This document shows, piece by piece, positions 1 to 5,633 of a stretch of DNA of 5,834 nucleotides. The notes beneath the pieces are model-generated. The model searched no databases. It was not told the origin of the DNA and worked only from the letters and a program-made list of their open reading frames with translations. A program made the position numbers and the translations under genes. The number at the start of each line of letters is the position of its first letter. The stretch's first letter is position 1. Location of the stretch: assembly GCA_021829055.1 (NCBI GenBank), contig JAJZCS010000142.1, forward strand, positions 1 through 5,834, written 5' to 3'. This DNA is from Pseudomonadota bacterium (lineage in GTDB: Bacteria > Pseudomonadota > Alphaproteobacteria > Acetobacterales > Acetobacteraceae).

Positions 1-230
1 GCCGCCCTACGCGCCGGAGCTTAACCCGATGGAAAACGTCTGGGACTACCTGCGCGGCAACAAATTAAGCAGCTTGGTCTGTGACAACTACGAGGCAATG
101 CGCGACGCCAGCAAAGAAGCATGGAATTTCATCGCCAATGATCCGGACGGAATCCTATCAATCGGAACCAGAGATTGGGCATACGTCAGTCATTAGGGCG
201 GCTGGTATAAGTCGCTTGGTATGAGTGCTA
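1..230 (+). mobile_element. Right end of an IS630-family insertion sequence (boundary approximate)
   Basis: The transposase gene stops at 196, and in this family the terminal inverted repeat normally follows within a few tens of bases. Two near-identical octamers, GGTATAAG at 204-211 and GGTATGAG at 218-225, lie 14 bp apart just after the stop codon and may be part of the transposase-binding end. TA dinucleotides at 206-207 and 208-209, and a CTAG at 228-231, are possible target-site edges. The left end is outside the window, so the inverted repeat cannot be paired and the exact border is a guess. Confidence 0.5.
2..196 (+). CDS. IS630-family transposase, C-terminal part (5' end outside window)
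   Basis: The frame from base 2 is open to TAG at 194-196 and gives 64 residues. It begins PPYAPELNPMENVWDYLR, the signature around the third acidic residue of the DDE catalytic triad in IS630/Tc1-mariner transposases; the Glu of the PMENVW segment is the catalytic Glu. The rest (a basic stretch, then a Trp-rich end finishing in WAYVSH) fits the usual short tail after that motif. The enzyme cuts and joins the ends of its own element at TA-containing targets. Only the last quarter or so is in the window, so whether the element is intact cannot be judged; the visible part has no frameshift or early stop. It is the nearest upstream gene to the DAHP synthase and reads towards it. Family assignment is confident; the specific IS name is unknown. 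Confidence 0.9.
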   Translation, partial: PPYAPELNPMENVWDYLRGNKLSSLVCDNYEAMRDASKEAWNFIANDPDGILSIGTRDWAYVSH

Positions 231-327
231 GAGATTCTCCGTCTTGCCCCATCAAGTGGCATTGCTCCTTCGGTCGTCTGAGCCCGCAGTAGCATCGCCA
301 ATGCATTCGGCGCTATACCTGCTGGCT

Positions 328-333
328 GAGGAG
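328..333 (+). promoter_or_regulatory. Ribosome binding site of the DAHP synthase gene
   Basis: GAGGAG lies 6 nt before the ATG at 340. It decides the start. The frame also stays open upstream to a TTG at 244, but that TTG has no Shine-Dalgarno sequence, and the extra 32 residues do not resemble the family. The homologous part of the protein begins only about ten residues after the ATG at 340. Confidence 0.85.
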
Positions 334-339
334 TACATC

Positions 340-1746
340 ATGGGCGTAGAGACGCAAATCAACTCATCAGGTCCTGCTTGGACGCCGGATTCATGGCGTA
401 CGAAGCCTATCCGGCAAATGCCTTCCTATCCCGATCAGGCGGCGTTGAGAGCGATGGAAACACGGCTGCACGGTTACCCGCCACTGGTTTTTGCTGGCGA
501 GGCGCGACGGTTGAGGGCGTCTCTAGCACTGGCCGCCGAGGGAAAGGCCTTTGTTTTACAAGGCGGCGATTGTGCAGAGAGTTTCGGGGACTTTAACGCG
601 AACATTATCCGCGATACATTCCGCGTTCTTCTACAGATGGCGGTGGTGTTAACCTTCGGCGGTTCTGTCCCGGTGATCAAGCTGGGTAGGATGGCCGGAC
701 AATTCGCCAAGCCGCGCAGCTCGGACACTGAGACCGTGGGCGATCTGTCTCTGCCCTCGTATCGGGGAGATATTATCAATGGCCCGGAGTTCTCGGCCGG
801 TGCGCGCGTACCCGATCCCGCGCGAATGGAGTTTGGATACTTTCAATCCGCGGGGACAGTAAACTTACTCCGAGCCTTTGCGTCTGGGGGCTACGCCGAC
901 CTGCACGAGGTGCATCGGTGGAACCTTGATTTTGTTCGCCGCTCACCGCTGGCCGAACGGTACCAGGATCTCGCGTCCCGAATCGATGAGACGCTACACT
1001 TCATGGCGGCATGCGGCATGACCAGCGAGTCGACGCCGCAAATACGCGAAACCGATTTCTATACAAGCCATGAGGCGCTACTGCTTCCGTACGAGCAGGC
1101 GTTGACGCGCGTGGATTCGACTACGAACGACTATTACGCATGCTCCGCTCATTTCATCTGGATCGGCGATAGAACTCGGCAGCTTGACGGAGCCCACGTA
1201 GAGTTCATGCGCGGGATCAGAAATCCGATCGGCCTGAAAGTCGGGCCGAGTGTTCAGGAGGATGATCTTCTGCGGCTGATCGAGAGGCTGGATCCCGCAA
1301 ATGAAGCTGGTCGGCTGACGCTGATTTCGCGCATGGGGGCCGAGCAGGTGGCGGCGAGATTGCCGAAATTGTTGCGAGCGACAAAGCGGGAAGGCCGGCG
1401 CGTATTGTGGGTGTGTGATCCGATGCACGGCAATACGATCACGACAGCAGAGCGGGTTAAGACACGACGCTTTGAGGCGATCCTGGCAGAAGTCCGTGGT
1501 TTTTTTGATGTCCATCAAGCTGAAGGCACTGTACCGAGCGGTGTTCACGTGGAAATGACCGGGCAGGACGTTACGGAGTGTACCGGCGGCGCGCGCCAGC
1601 TTTCCGAGGCGGATTTGGCAACCCGGTATCACACGTTTTGCGATCCGCGACTGAATGCGGAACAGGCGCTCGAACTAGCGTTTCAGATCGCTGCGGAGTT
1701 GAAGGCACGGCGGATGCCGGAGCGCAACGACATCGCGGCGCAGTAA
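340..1746 (+). CDS. 3-deoxy-7-phosphoheptulonate (DAHP) synthase, class II (AroA-II / plant-like type)
   Basis: This cytoplasmic metalloenzyme condenses phosphoenolpyruvate with erythrose 4-phosphate, the first committed step of the shikimate pathway to aromatic amino acids. The product is 468 residues, normal for the bacterial class II form. Visible motifs in order: SWR and YPD near the N-terminus; [10 protein letters not shown] with metal-ligand Cys78; AKPRSS (about 123-128) for PEP binding; YRGDIING (141-148); the [16 protein letters not shown] block (from about 269); LKVGPS (about 299-304); DPMHGNT with His363; [15 protein letters not shown] with Glu405; [10 protein letters not shown] with Asp435. 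The His-Glu-Asp spacing of 42 and 30 residues equals that of the metal ligands His369, Glu411 and Asp441 of the Mycobacterium tuberculosis enzyme. All catalytic residues are present, so it should be active. The start is set by GAGGAG six bases upstream. The NAPRT gene follows 5 nt after the stop, indicating one transcript. No attenuator or operator is recognised in the 140-nt leader, which abuts an IS630 end. Class II identity is certain; feedback sensitivity cannot be read from the sequence. Confidence 0.97.
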   Translation: MGVETQINSSGPAWTPDSWRTKPIRQMPSYPDQAALRAMETRLHGYPPLVFAGEARRLRASLALAAEGKAFVLQGGDCAESFGDFNANIIRDTFRVLLQMAVVLTFGGSVPVIKLGRMAGQFAKPRSSDTETVGDLSLPSYRGDIINGPEFSAGARVPDPARMEFGYFQSAGTVNLLRAFASGGYADLHEVHRWNLDFVRRSPLAERYQDLASRIDETLHFMAACGMTSESTPQIRETDFYTSHEALLLPYEQALTRVDSTTNDYYACSAHFIWIGDRTRQLDGAHVEFMRGIRNPIGLKVGPSVQEDDLLRLIERLDPANEAGRLTLISRMGAEQVAARLPKLLRATKREGRRVLWVCDPMHGNTITTAERVKTRRFEAILAEVRGFFDVHQAEGTVPSGVHVEMTGQDVTECTGGARQLSEADLATRYHTFCDPRLNAEQALELAFQIAAELKARRMPERNDIAAQ

Positions 1747-1751
1747 GCGGG

Positions 1752-2888
1752 ATGGTGAAAGCCGCAGAGCGTAGTGTCGACTACGCCATTGCCGCGCGAA
1801 CAGACACATATTTCAATCGGACCAAGGAAATTATCGCACGGTTTGGCGACACCACCGTCACCTACGCGATTTTCTTGCGTCGTCCCGCCCTTTCCGCACC
1901 GCGGCTAATGGCCACGTGGCTTGATGAGGTTGCCGCCGCACGTGGGGTGCAGTTTCAGCTGGACTTACCCCGAGCTGAAGGAGAATGGGTTGGTGCCGGT
2001 GAGCCACTTGCGTACATTACCGGTAGCTTCTTTCAGGTAGTCGATCTTGAGACGATTCTTCTCCAAAAGATCGGCGCCGCGTGTGTGGCTGCTCTGAATG
2101 CGTATCAGATGTGTCTTGCATTGGCCGGCGTCCGGTTTCTGGCAATGGATGCCCGGCATTGCGCGGGCGCAGAAATGCAGGAGATGATGGCGTACGCGGC
2201 ATCCGTTGGGTCACGTGCTGCGCAGAAACAAGGGGCAAAAGGCTTTGTTGGCAACGCGAATGACTCGACCGCGCATTATTTTGGGACACCCCGCGGTTTT
2301 GGAACGATGCCGCATGGATTGGTCGGCTACGCCGGTTCAACGCTAGGCGCAGTCGAGATGTTTCACGAGGTGTTTCCCGACGAACCTATTGCGGCGCTGG
2401 TCGATTATTTTGGGTTGGAGATCACCGACACCCTTGCTGTTTGCAGAAGATTTTCTGGTATGGCCGATAATGGCCTCGTATCGATCAGGCTTGATACACA
2501 TGGCGGGCGGTTTATGGAAAGCCTAGATCCTCAGGCTAGTTATGCTGTTCTCGAACGGCACATCCCGGAAGTGATGCGACGGTATCGAAGTCCAAGCGAA
2601 TTGCGAGCCTTGATTGGTACCGGTGTTTCTGCCGCGGCAATCTGGCGGCTTCGTGAGGTGTTGGACGAAGCGGGGTTTCCACGGGTGAAGATTATCGCGT
2701 CGTCTGGATTTGGCGTTGAGAAATGTACGGTCATGGCCGACGCACATGCACCGATTGATGTTGTCGGAACGGGCAGCTTCCTCCCGGAACTGTGGGGTGA
2801 GACTTTTGCAACGGCGGATGTTGTTGCCTATGACGGGATGGCTCGGGTCAAGGTAGGGCGGGAGTTTTTATTGCATAAACCGGGGTGA
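1752..2888 (+). CDS. pncB: Nicotinate phosphoribosyltransferase, short archaeal/alphaproteobacterial type
   Basis: This enzyme joins nicotinate to PRPP, with ATP use, to give nicotinate mononucleotide, the entry step of Preiss-Handler NAD salvage in the cytoplasm. The 378-residue product has the short-family N-terminal signature RTDTYFNRTKEI (16-27), then GTMPHGLVGY (184-193) whose His188 sits where the phosphorylated active-site His is expected, RLDTHGGR (246-253) near the phosphate site, IASSGFG (315-321) and DVVGTGS (336-342). This resembles the Thermoplasma acidophilum type rather than the longer E. coli PncB, so the symbol is functional rather than strictly orthologous. An in-frame extension reaches back to an ATG at 1578, but it overlaps the DAHP synthase by about 170 bases with composition unlike the family, so ATG 1752 was chosen. 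The ribosome binding site there is poor (GCGGG), which with the 5-nt gap from the preceding TAA suggests translational coupling. No disabling change is seen. Confidence 0.94.
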   Translation: MVKAAERSVDYAIAARTDTYFNRTKEIIARFGDTTVTYAIFLRRPALSAPRLMATWLDEVAAARGVQFQLDLPRAEGEWVGAGEPLAYITGSFFQVVDLETILLQKIGAACVAALNAYQMCLALAGVRFLAMDARHCAGAEMQEMMAYAASVGSRAAQKQGAKGFVGNANDSTAHYFGTPRGFGTMPHGLVGYAGSTLGAVEMFHEVFPDEPIAALVDYFGLEITDTLAVCRRFSGMADNGLVSIRLDTHGGRFMESLDPQASYAVLERHIPEVMRRYRSPSELRALIGTGVSAAAIWRLREVLDEAGFPRVKIIASSGFGVEKCTVMADAHAPIDVVGTGSFLPELWGETFATADVVAYDGMARVKVGREFLLHKPG

Positions 2889-2952
2889 TTACCTACCATG
2901 CGGCGGTGATTAACGACGCTCCTCTCTTCTATCGGCCTGCGTGCATTGTAAC

Positions 2953-2963
2953 GGAAGGAAAGG
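2953..2963 (+). promoter_or_regulatory. Strong purine-rich ribosome binding site for the small gene at 2966
   Basis: GGAAGGAAAGG ends 2 nt before a GTG codon at 2966; its first GGAAGG is 7 nt away, a good distance. It argues that translation starts at this GTG. The earlier GTG at 2885 overlaps the NAPRT stop codon but is followed by 27 residues of non-family sequence. Confidence 0.65.
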
Positions 2964-2965
2964 CG

Positions 2966-3163
2966 GTGGGACACAAACGGAATCCTGCGGCGCGTGACCT
3001 CCGGACCAATCCGCTGTTTCGTGCAAGACGAAAAAAATCGATTGGCGCAGGTACGCAAGGTGGACAGGTGTGGCCGGGCGCGGCTGAGCATAAATTGGGG
3101 AAACCCTCGGGGAGGGACGCTGATGCGGAGGACCGATTTATCGTCTTGGGCCGGATTGCCTAA
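2966..3163 (+). CDS. Small basic protein, N-terminal half resembling ribosome-rescue factor ArfA; possible frameshift
   Basis: The frame from GTG 2966 encodes 65 residues. The first 20 or so read GHKRNPAARDLRTNPLFRAR, matching from memory the ArfA-family core (NPxAxxLRxxLFRxR). ArfA recruits release factor 2 to ribosomes stalled on mRNAs lacking a stop codon. After LFRARRKK the 0-frame continues SIGAGTQ, a weak echo of the family's KGKGSY, and then looks unlike any known tail. The junction is a run of seven A (3031-3037) placed as A AAA AAA in frame, a classical slippery heptamer. In the -1 frame the sequence continues IDWRRYARWTG and stops at TGA 3085-3087, giving about 40 residues, closer to normal ArfA-like length and with a Tyr-x-Arg as in ArfA. 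So the gene may be intact, programmed to shift, or inactivated by loss of one A. A coding gene here is fairly likely; the family call is tentative. Confidence 0.45.
   Translation: MGHKRNPAARDLRTNPLFRARRKKSIGAGTQGGQVWPGAAEHKLGKPSGRDADAEDRFIVLGRIA
3104..3116 (+). other. Short perfect stem-loop inside the 3' part of the ArfA-like gene
   Basis: CCCTC (3104-3108) and GAGGG (3112-3116) form a perfect 5-bp G/C-rich stem closing a GGG loop. No T-run follows, so it is not an ordinary intrinsic terminator. In enterobacterial arfA a hairpin near the gene's end causes RNase III cleavage or termination, producing a non-stop message. A similar role here is only a possibility, as the stem is small. Confidence 0.3.
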
Positions 3164-3180
3164 ATACCAGGTAACGTAGG

Positions 3181-4098
3181 TTGAAAAGGACTGGATCGGC
3201 GTATCAGCCATCTGGACGTCTGTATTATATCGCCCGGTCGTTAGAGCGGGCCTCTCATTTTCGCGAAGACCAAGCATGGATCGAGGCGGCGGTGGCGCGT
3301 ACGGAAACACTGTTTGCGCCATACTGGCGCGGCAGGCTGCTGATCGAGCAGCAGCCACGACTGAGAGCCGTTCTAAATGCCAGACCGGTGCAGACAGGCA
3401 ACGCCGTGTTTCTCGGATTGTTTGATGGGGTTGCCGCGTTTGCCGTGGATCTTTCAGAACATGATAAGCCGATGGAGGCACTCCGAAACGCGCGAGGGGC
3501 GTTCCTAGAGTTGCGGTCAATCTCCTCGGCATTGCCGGCAGAAGAAGCCGGATTGCTTGCAACGGCCAAAGGGTTGTTGTGTTGGCAGTCACGCCATCGG
3601 TTTTGTGGGGTATGTGGTGCGCCATGTAGCATCGAGAGGGCTGGGCATCTAATGAAGTGCATGGGCTGCACTGCGCAGCATTTCCCGCGCATTGATCCAG
3701 CCGTAATCATGTTAGTATATAAAAATGAGCAGTTATTGCTTGGGCAATCGAACAAGTTTGCCATTGAGCAGAATTTCTTCTCGACGTTGGCTGGGTTCGT
3801 CGAACCTGGGGAGAGTCTTGAGAACGCCGTGCGGCGCGAAGTGTTAGAGGAAGTTGGACTACAAGTTGGCACAATTAGCTATATCGCAAGTCAACCCTGG
3901 CCGTTTCCGTCGTCTCTCATGCTGGGATTTCGAGCGGAAGCGTTAAATGAAGAGATTGTACTCGACAAGAGAGAGATGCGAGCAGCACGTTGGTTTTCGA
4001 AAGCGGAGATTGCGGGTCGCGAATCGGCGGGGTTCAGTTTGCCACCCCTTGATTCGATTGCGCGGCATTTGATCGAGGAGTTTCTATTGGAGATTTAA
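3181..4098 (+). CDS. nudC: NADH pyrophosphatase / NAD-RNA decapping Nudix hydrolase NudC
   Basis: The 305-residue protein hydrolyses NADH or NAD+ to nicotinamide mononucleotide and AMP; in E. coli NudC also removes NAD caps from RNA 5' ends. Domains in order: an N-terminal domain with the usual LERASHFRED opening (21-30); a zinc ribbon with Cys142, Cys145, Cys160 and Cys163; a catalytic Nudix domain with a perfect Nudix box, GX5EX7REUXEEXGU, at 205-227 (REVLEEVG core); and the NudC-specific SQPWPFPSS (237-245), which separates NADH pyrophosphatases from other Nudix enzymes. Everything needed for activity is present. The start is uncertain: an in-frame TAA at 3172-3174 leaves TTG 3181 as the first likely codon, and GTAGG touches it with no spacer, so initiation is probably weak. 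The next ATG is far inside the conserved domain. It follows the ArfA-like gene by 17 nt and shares NAD metabolism with the NAPRT gene two positions upstream. No terminator is evident after the stop. Confidence 0.95.
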   Translation: MKRTGSAYQPSGRLYYIARSLERASHFREDQAWIEAAVARTETLFAPYWRGRLLIEQQPRLRAVLNARPVQTGNAVFLGLFDGVAAFAVDLSEHDKPMEALRNARGAFLELRSISSALPAEEAGLLATAKGLLCWQSRHRFCGVCGAPCSIERAGHLMKCMGCTAQHFPRIDPAVIMLVYKNEQLLLGQSNKFAIEQNFFSTLAGFVEPGESLENAVRREVLEEVGLQVGTISYIASQPWPFPSSLMLGFRAEALNEEIVLDKREMRAARWFSKAEIAGRESAGFSLPPLDSIARHLIEEFLLEI

Positions 4099-4570
4099 AA
4101 CGTCAAAACCTTACCGCTGTGACCGATATGAGATAGAAACTATACGCACATGGAGCTAACTTGAGAGGTTCTCCTGCGGTGATGCCACGGACAGAAGGCC
4201 GCTTAAAACGGGTTGGCAATTCTTTGTTTGGCCTTGGTTGCCGGACGATCAAGAGAGGGGCGCATGAGGAAGTATTCCTTACTGCTTTCTTGATGGTGGC
4301 GTCAGTGTTTGGTTTGCTAACAGCCGTCAATCACGGAATTTCCGAGTCATCCCTTTGTCCGACGGTCATAATTGCCAAGGGTATAGTATAATTCGTTGGC
4401 ACTAATTTGCAGTAACGAGCTGCCCTGTTTACGCTGTCACTCACGCATACCATCATCACGGCGATGGCGGTTGGCACAAAAAACTGTTTCCCTCACGAAG
4501 TAATTGAAACGAGGATTTTCCAGTCCAAAAAGTGTTTTGGGCGTGCCTTATTCGGCGGCGACCACGGATT
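4099..4570. other. Stretch without an intact recognisable gene
   Basis: About 470 bases between nudC and the Fnr-like box hold no gene I can name. The longest + frame (TTG 4161 to TAA 4391) gives 76 residues with one hydrophobic segment (VFLTAFLMVASVFGLLTAV) but no family match and no ribosome binding site at its start. Two possible gene remnants lie inside it and are listed separately (4264-4391 and 4464-4574). Stop codons are frequent in all other frames, and no tRNA or convincing terminator is visible. It is probably decayed sequence. Confidence 0.5.
4264..4391 (+). pseudogene. Possible broken gene for a small secreted or membrane peptide
   Basis: ATG 4264 has a good GAGAGGGG site just upstream and opens MRKYSLLLS, then hits TGA after nine codons. 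One base of frame change within the first codons joins it to the neighbouring frame, which continues TAFLMVASVFGLLTA and runs to TAA 4391. The joined product would start with two basic residues followed by a hydrophobic run ending in small residues, the shape of a signal peptide. The mature part would be only about 25 residues and matches nothing I know. A small gene disabled by a single-base deletion is the proposed reading; chance hydrophobicity is the alternative. Confidence 0.22.
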
Positions 4571-4574
4571 TTGA
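4464..4574 (+). pseudogene. Possible ORF6N/KilA-N-type domain remnant
   Basis: The frame from ATG 4464 encodes 36 residues and contains PHEVIETRIF, resembling the conserved start of ORF6N-domain proteins (phage- and mobile-element-associated, probably DNA-binding), where VIExRIxxIRGxKVMLDxDLAxLYGV is typical. Here the segment continues QSKKCFGRALFGG, as if a few residues were lost, and then ends at a TGA. The resemblance depends mainly on seven or eight residues and there is no ribosome binding site, so this is weak. Confidence 0.2.
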
Positions 4575-4611
4575 CTTGCGTCAAAGCCTGAATTTACAGG
4601 CGTCTTAAGAT
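4571..4611 (+). promoter_or_regulatory. Candidate Fnr/FixK-type (Crp-Fnr family) box with class II promoter
   Basis: TTGACTTGCGTCAA at 4571-4584 is a perfect 14-bp palindrome (TTGAC-N4-GTCAA) matching the TTGA-N6-TCAA pattern bound by Fnr, FnrL and FixK regulators. A weak -10 hexamer, TAAGAT, lies at 4606-4611 (4 of 6 matches to TATAAT). A transcript start about 7 nt later (near 4618-4619) puts the centre of the box at about -41.5, the standard position for class II activation by this regulator family. A second small inverted repeat, GCCTG/CAGGC (4586-4590 and 4597-4601), sits between them. The promoter would drive the hydrolase pseudogene at 4638. It implies low-oxygen (or nitric-oxide) induction of that gene; this is inference from the motif and spacing. 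Confidence 0.5.
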
Positions 4612-4637
4612 TGAAGGCATACCGAAAGTAGGTTTGG

Positions 4638-5263
4638 ATGATTGACCGAACACTACAGAATAGGATTCACAAAATCACTATAGATCCATTGGGTCTCGAT
4701 GAAATTCTCCGCGTGCTGATAAAAGTCTCCCGAATTGTGCTCTTTGCTCAGGGCAGCGGTAGTCGTCGTCGTAGTCCTCGCAACAATTTGGTCGCAGAAG
4801 CCTTGCATCAAGTAGGGATTGCTACACTGTTATTTGATTTGTTAACAGACAAAGAAGCGCAGGTTCGCAACAATATTTTCGACATTCCGCTGCTTGGCGA
4901 ATGAGTGCTTGATGCAACCTTCTGGATCAAGCGGAGTCCGGATACTGCCACGCTACCGGTCGGCTATTTCGGCGCCAGCACTGGCGCGGGTGCACCGTTG
5001 GTTGCGGCAGCAGCGGAGGTATGGGAGATTGCTGCGATCGTGTCGAGAGGCGGTCGCCCTGATCTTGTAGCTCAGGCACTAACCCAAGTAGAGGTGTCAA
5101 CGTGCTGATTGTCGACGGAAAAGGCAGCCAAGTTCTTGAACTCAATCGTCTGGCGCTGGCTAAGCTGCGGTGCACGAAATGCCTCATCGTGGCGCCAGGG
5201 GTGACACACCTGTTTGAGGAGCCGGGAGCGCCTGAACGGATTGTTCACCTTGCGCGCGATTAG
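4638..5263 (+). pseudogene. Dienelactone-hydrolase-like alpha/beta hydrolase of the phosphoribosyltransferase-associated type, inactivated
   Basis: The conceptual product follows the family from VLFAQGSGS (usually FAHGSGS) through SPRNNLVAEAL, GIATLLFDLLT, the nucleophile motif GYFGASTG (Ser codon 4977-4979), VSRGGRPDL, LIVDGKGSQVLELN and PGVTHLFEEPG (catalytic His 5207-5209). At least three disabling changes are visible. TGA at 4902-4904 lies where Arg is expected (CGA to TGA). A one-base loss near 5103-5104 shifts the frame between VSTC and LIVDGK. TAG at 5261-5263 lies in ARD-stop-LATHL where Trp is expected. The catalytic Asp expected in the GGxD segment is Gly (GGC 5123-5125), and the oxyanion-region His is Gln. 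The ATG at 4638 has GTAGG five bases upstream, so the start is intact. After 5263 the frame reads on to TAA 5360-5362 without recognisable homology. Relatives are often fused or adjacent to a phosphoribosyltransferase domain; none is seen here. The natural substrate is unknown. Confidence 0.88.
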
Positions 5264-5633
5264 CTCGCAACGCACCTGGTACACAAAGGTATGATCTTCA
5301 TGACTGGCCGAAAAGTCTCCCAGCGGTGGCAAACTGTCTTCGGCGTCAAGCGGGTGCTGTAATAGGCCTATTCCCGCAGTGTGCGGCGGATGGCCAAGCT
5401 CGTCATTGTGATCCGAAATATTAGCTGTTCCGGATCCGAGAACTCAAGGATCAATGTCCTGGCTGCATCGTGCTATGGCAATGGATAACGGCGACAACCT
5501 ATTGATCTGCCCCATGTGGCATCTTTGTTCGTGTGGTGCGCAGATGATGTCAATAACGAAATCCTCAAACTTGCAAAAGGGCGTACAATGATTCTTCCGG
5601 GCACTTCCACCTGATGCTCTGAACGATTTTGGG
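5264..5633. other. Unrecognised, probably decayed sequence
   Basis: This stretch lies between the hydrolase pseudogene and the IS5 remnant. One + frame from 5489 to TGA 5612-5614 is open for 41 codons (core WCADDVNNEILKLAKGRT), and the same frame is open before the TAA at 5486-5488, but I recognise no family. A 100-codon open frame on the minus strand (5444-5746) has no ribosome binding site or familiar motif and overlaps the transposase remnant in another frame. The other end of the IS5 element should lie near 5600-5640 but no inverted repeat can be paired. Confidence 0.4.

Noticed and set aside
244..339. N-terminal extension of the DAHP synthase from TTG 244
   Set aside because: There is no ribosome binding site and the sequence is unlike the family, while GAGGAG six bases before ATG 340 and the onset of homology fix the start at 340.
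1078..1632. 184-codon minus-strand open frame inside the DAHP synthase gene
   Set aside because: It is antisense to highly conserved coding sequence, has no recognisable motif, and is Cys/Arg/His-rich as expected of a shadow frame.
1578..1751. N-terminal extension of the NAPRT frame from ATG 1578
   Set aside because: It lies inside the conserved end of the DAHP synthase in another frame and has no NAPRT homology; ATG 1752 matches family length.
2885..2965. GTG 2885 overlapping the NAPRT stop as start of the small gene
   Set aside because: The overlap could mean coupling, but the added 27 residues lack homology and a much better ribosome binding site precedes GTG 2966.
2828..3625. 265-codon minus-strand open frame
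   Set aside because: It spans the antisense of three + strand genes with no family features; well-supported NAPRT and NudC motifs lie on the other strand.
3255..3872. 205-codon minus-strand open frame inside nudC
   Set aside because: It is a shadow of NudC's zinc ribbon and Nudix coding sequence, with no independent support.
4355..4392. Sigma70-like promoter ending in TATAAT at 4387-4392
   Set aside because: The -10 is perfect, but the candidate -35 hexamers are 9 or 26 nt away (TTGCCA 4372-4377, TTGTCC 4355-4360), neither a workable spacing.
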